Source: JBPRGG01 sp051418075 (GTDB lineage: Bacteria; Bacteroidota; Bacteroidia; Cytophagales; Cyclobacteriaceae). From it: a DNA stretch of 64,000 nucleotides. The position numbers were made by a program, and so were the translations under genes. The notes beneath the pieces are model-generated. The model was not told the origin of the DNA, did not search any database, and was given only the letters and a program-made list of their open reading frames with translations. Position 1 is the stretch's first letter. Every line of letters begins with the position of its first letter. Location of the stretch: positions 38,298 through 102,297 of the forward strand of contig JBPRGG010000127.1 in the NCBI GenBank assembly GCA_051418075.1, in the 5' to 3' direction. This document shows, piece by piece, positions 62,338-64,000 of the stretch.

Positions 62338-63228
62338 TTATGCCTGGTAGATCTGATCCATTAATTGAGAGATTTTAGCCAGCCTCTCCCGGTCACCCCC
62401 CGGCACTTCAGCTGAACCCCAGCCCTGGTAGCCAATGTTTTGTAAAGCTTTGTTTACGGCCGGCCAGTCGCAGTCTCCCTCTGTCAGTTCTACCTGGAAT
62501 CCTTTCCAGATGCCTTCTTCCTGTTGTTTTTTACGGCTATATTCCTTGATGTCAATTTTCAGGATACGGTCTGCCAAAGCTTCAATCCAGTGGGTGGGCC
62601 AGCCAAAACGGACAATATTGCCCACATCGAAATACCAGCCAATCATAGAATGTTCAAATTCATCAATATACCGCACCGCCTCCAGGGGGCTGAGTAAAAA
62701 TTGGTTCCACACGTTTTCTATAGCTATTTTGATGCCTGTTTCTTCAGCTACCGGCAATAATTTCCGTATCTCTGCCTGTGATCGGGTCCAGGCATCCTGA
62801 TAATATATATCCCCGGATACCACTCCTGGCACCAGCAATACGGTAGAACCACCGTAAGTTTTACAGTCCCGCAAAGCAGTTTTCATAGATTCAACACACT
62901 TTGCTCTTACTGCCGGATCCGGGTCTGACAAGGGGGCTTTCCAGTGTAGCGAATTGACTACTCCCGGAATGGCCAAACCTGTTTTATCCTGGGCGGCTAA
63001 TATTTCCTTGTTGTCCAGATCATTAGGACTATCCAACTCTACCCCGTCAAAACCAAGTTCCTTCACCAGCTTGAATTTATCCATCACAGACAGGTCCTCC
63101 TTGATCATGCCGTACTTCAGGCTTTTTTTGATCAACGGTTGATGGTTTATTTTTTGGCTCCAGGCCGGAGCGGTATAAACAGCCCCGGCAGCCAGCAAAG
63201 ATGTTTTGATGAATTGCTTTCGGTTCAT
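62338..63228 (-). CDS. Sugar phosphate isomerase/epimerase-like TIM-barrel protein
   Basis: 296 aa. A signal-like N-terminus (MNRKQFIKTSLLAAGAVYTAPAW, Tat-like) is followed by an AP-endonuclease-2-type TIM barrel: LVKELGFDGVELDSPND, LLVPGVVSG, IKIAIENVWNQFL, GWYFDVGNIVRFGWP, KIDIKEY. The Glu/Asp/His metal residues expected of the family are in IENVW and YFDVGN. The adjacent oxidoreductase (1-bp gap) makes an inositol- or keto-sugar catabolic role likely. Exported copies like this are common in Bacteroidota. Confidence 0.85.
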   Translation of the reverse strand: MNRKQFIKTSLLAAGAVYTAPAWSQKINHQPLIKKSLKYGMIKEDLSVMDKFKLVKELGFDGVELDSPNDLDNKEILAAQDKTGLAIPGVVNSLHWKAPLSDPDPAVRAKCVESMKTALRDCKTYGGSTVLLVPGVVSGDIYYQDAWTRSQAEIRKLLPVAEETGIKIAIENVWNQFLLSPLEAVRYIDEFEHSMIGWYFDVGNIVRFGWPTHWIEALADRILKIDIKEYSRKKQQEEGIWKGFQVELTEGDCDWPAVNKALQNIGYQGWGSAEVPGGDRERLAKISQLMDQIYQA

Positions 63229-63229
63229 T

Positions 63230-64000
63230 TTAATTAAATTCTGTGATTCCTGGTTTTGCTACCGCTGCAGTGGGCCAATTCAAATTCCAATCATACTGAT
63301 CCATGGTGGGTCCTAAAGTTTCATTTGAATTTAAGGCATCTTCCCAGGTGATCTCCTGCCCGGTATAGGCCGCCATACGCCCCATTAAGGCCAACATGGT
63401 AGAATGCGCCATCCAGGTGCCATCGTTAATAGGTTTGCCGTTCCTGATAGAGGCAAACAATTCGTCATGTTCTGTCTGGTACATGTTGTTTTCTTCACCT
63501 TTATAGCGCCAGTTGGTTTTACCCTTGATTTCATGCCTTCTTCTGATACAATCCACCATACAATGACCTTCAGTGCCTAAAACCTCTACCGCATAGCTGT
63601 TGGCACATCCCTGCTGCTGCCGGGAAAAATGAAATCCTTTTACATCATTTTCGTATTCATAAACGATGGCAAAGTGGTCGAAAACATTGCCATAGATCTC
63701 TTCAGTACGGCTTTGACGTCCACCTGTTCCCATAGCTTTTACAGGTAGCTGATCTCCCAGAGCCCAGGCCATCATATCCAGGCTATGGACAGCTTGTTCA
63801 GCAATATGATCTCCTGATATCCAGTTGTGATACAGCCAGTTTCGCATTTTATATTCCAGATCAGACCAATCTGGTTGACGTGGTTTAGACCATAAGGCAC
63901 CAGTATTATATGTGTTGTAAATAGTTTTGATCTCACCCACAGCGCCATCCAGCACCTTGCCAAAAGTGGCTCTTTTAGGTTCATGATACCGCCAGCAGAA
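63230..64000 (-). CDS. Gfo/Idh/MocA family oxidoreductase, 5' end beyond the window
   Basis: The frame is open to the window edge, so about 256 C-terminal residues are seen; the N-terminal Rossmann NAD site is missing. The visible part has WISGDHIAEQAVHSLDMMAWALG, with the conserved dehydrogenase His, and the family C-terminal beta-sheet region (FAIVYEYENDVKGFHFSRQQQGC; VEVLGTEGHCMVDC). It probably works with the following isomerase on a cyclic polyol or sugar. Confidence 0.88.
   Translation of the reverse strand, partial: FCWRYHEPKRATFGKVLDGAVGEIKTIYNTYNTGALWSKPRQPDWSDLEYKMRNWLYHNWISGDHIAEQAVHSLDMMAWALGDQLPVKAMGTGGRQSRTEEIYGNVFDHFAIVYEYENDVKGFHFSRQQQGCANSYAVEVLGTEGHCMVDCIRRRHEIKGKTNWRYKGEENNMYQTEHDELFASIRNGKPINDGTWMAHSTMLALMGRMAAYTGQEITWEDALNSNETLGPTMDQYDWNLNWPTAAVAKPGITEFN

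Overview
The window looks like a chromosomal segment of a Bacteroidota bacterium, most like the Cytophagales. The signs are a TonB-dependent receptor with a carboxypeptidase-regulatory-like N-terminus, an HYC_CC_PP family protein, many lipoproteins, PAS/GAF sensors, an ECF sigma factor paired with a Ser/Thr kinase, AT-rich intergenic DNA, and few Shine-Dalgarno sequences. I see no rRNA, tRNA, CRISPR array, phage or insertion sequence.

Left part (1-26100), mostly housekeeping and accessory genes. 1-2849 is a minus-strand operon for ion channels and Mg2+ transport (mscS-like, an orphan MgtE-N/CBS protein, mgtE cut by the window edge). 3213-6368 is a metal-related set (HYC_CC_PP protein, secreted HMA protein, TonB receptor). 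A DUF457-type hydrolase at 6897-7909 is split by a -1 frameshift at an A AAA AAG heptamer. At 8070-10358 a winged-helix regulator lies between two membrane-protein genes, and two near-identical palindromes mark its probable operators. Then come YjbQ, a beta-helix lipoprotein, prfA, a YfiR / HAMP-GAF-PAS / heme-protein operon, a cholesterol-dependent-cytolysin-like lipoprotein, an ECF sigma factor with a TPR kinase, a Kazal lipoprotein, tag, a PDZ aspartyl protease, and a tandem pair of SRAP (HMCES/YedK) genes in which one copy has lost the catalytic residues.

Middle part (26136-57083), a molybdenum and nitrogen-fixation island. On the minus strand lies nifH-nifI1-nifI2-nifD-nifK-nifE-nifN-nifB-nifX-like-ferredoxin-nifV, then an outer-membrane porin-like protein and modA-modB-modC. 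Upstream are a GNAT acetyltransferase and a NifA-type sigma-54 activator. The nifH leader holds a good sigma-54 promoter and, about 100 bp upstream, two perfect 12-bp repeats exactly 30 bp apart that could be the activator's enhancer. The NifI1/NifI2 pair, the long NifD and the short NifK match the nitrogenase type of anaerobes, so switch-off by 2-oxoglutarate-sensing PII-like proteins is expected. Molybdopterin genes (moaA, moaD, moaE, moeA) are scattered just beyond. Between them sits a CheY-CheC-like-PAS/GAF sensor operon, a lone response regulator and a five-module hybrid histidine kinase. An 80-bp degenerate copy of the sensor's 3' end remains in the gap.

Right part (57013-64000): a GT39-like membrane glycosyltransferase that overlaps the moeA tail, a secreted beta-helix protein, aspS, an intergenic region full of inverted repeats, and a sugar-isomerase/oxidoreductase pair running off the window.
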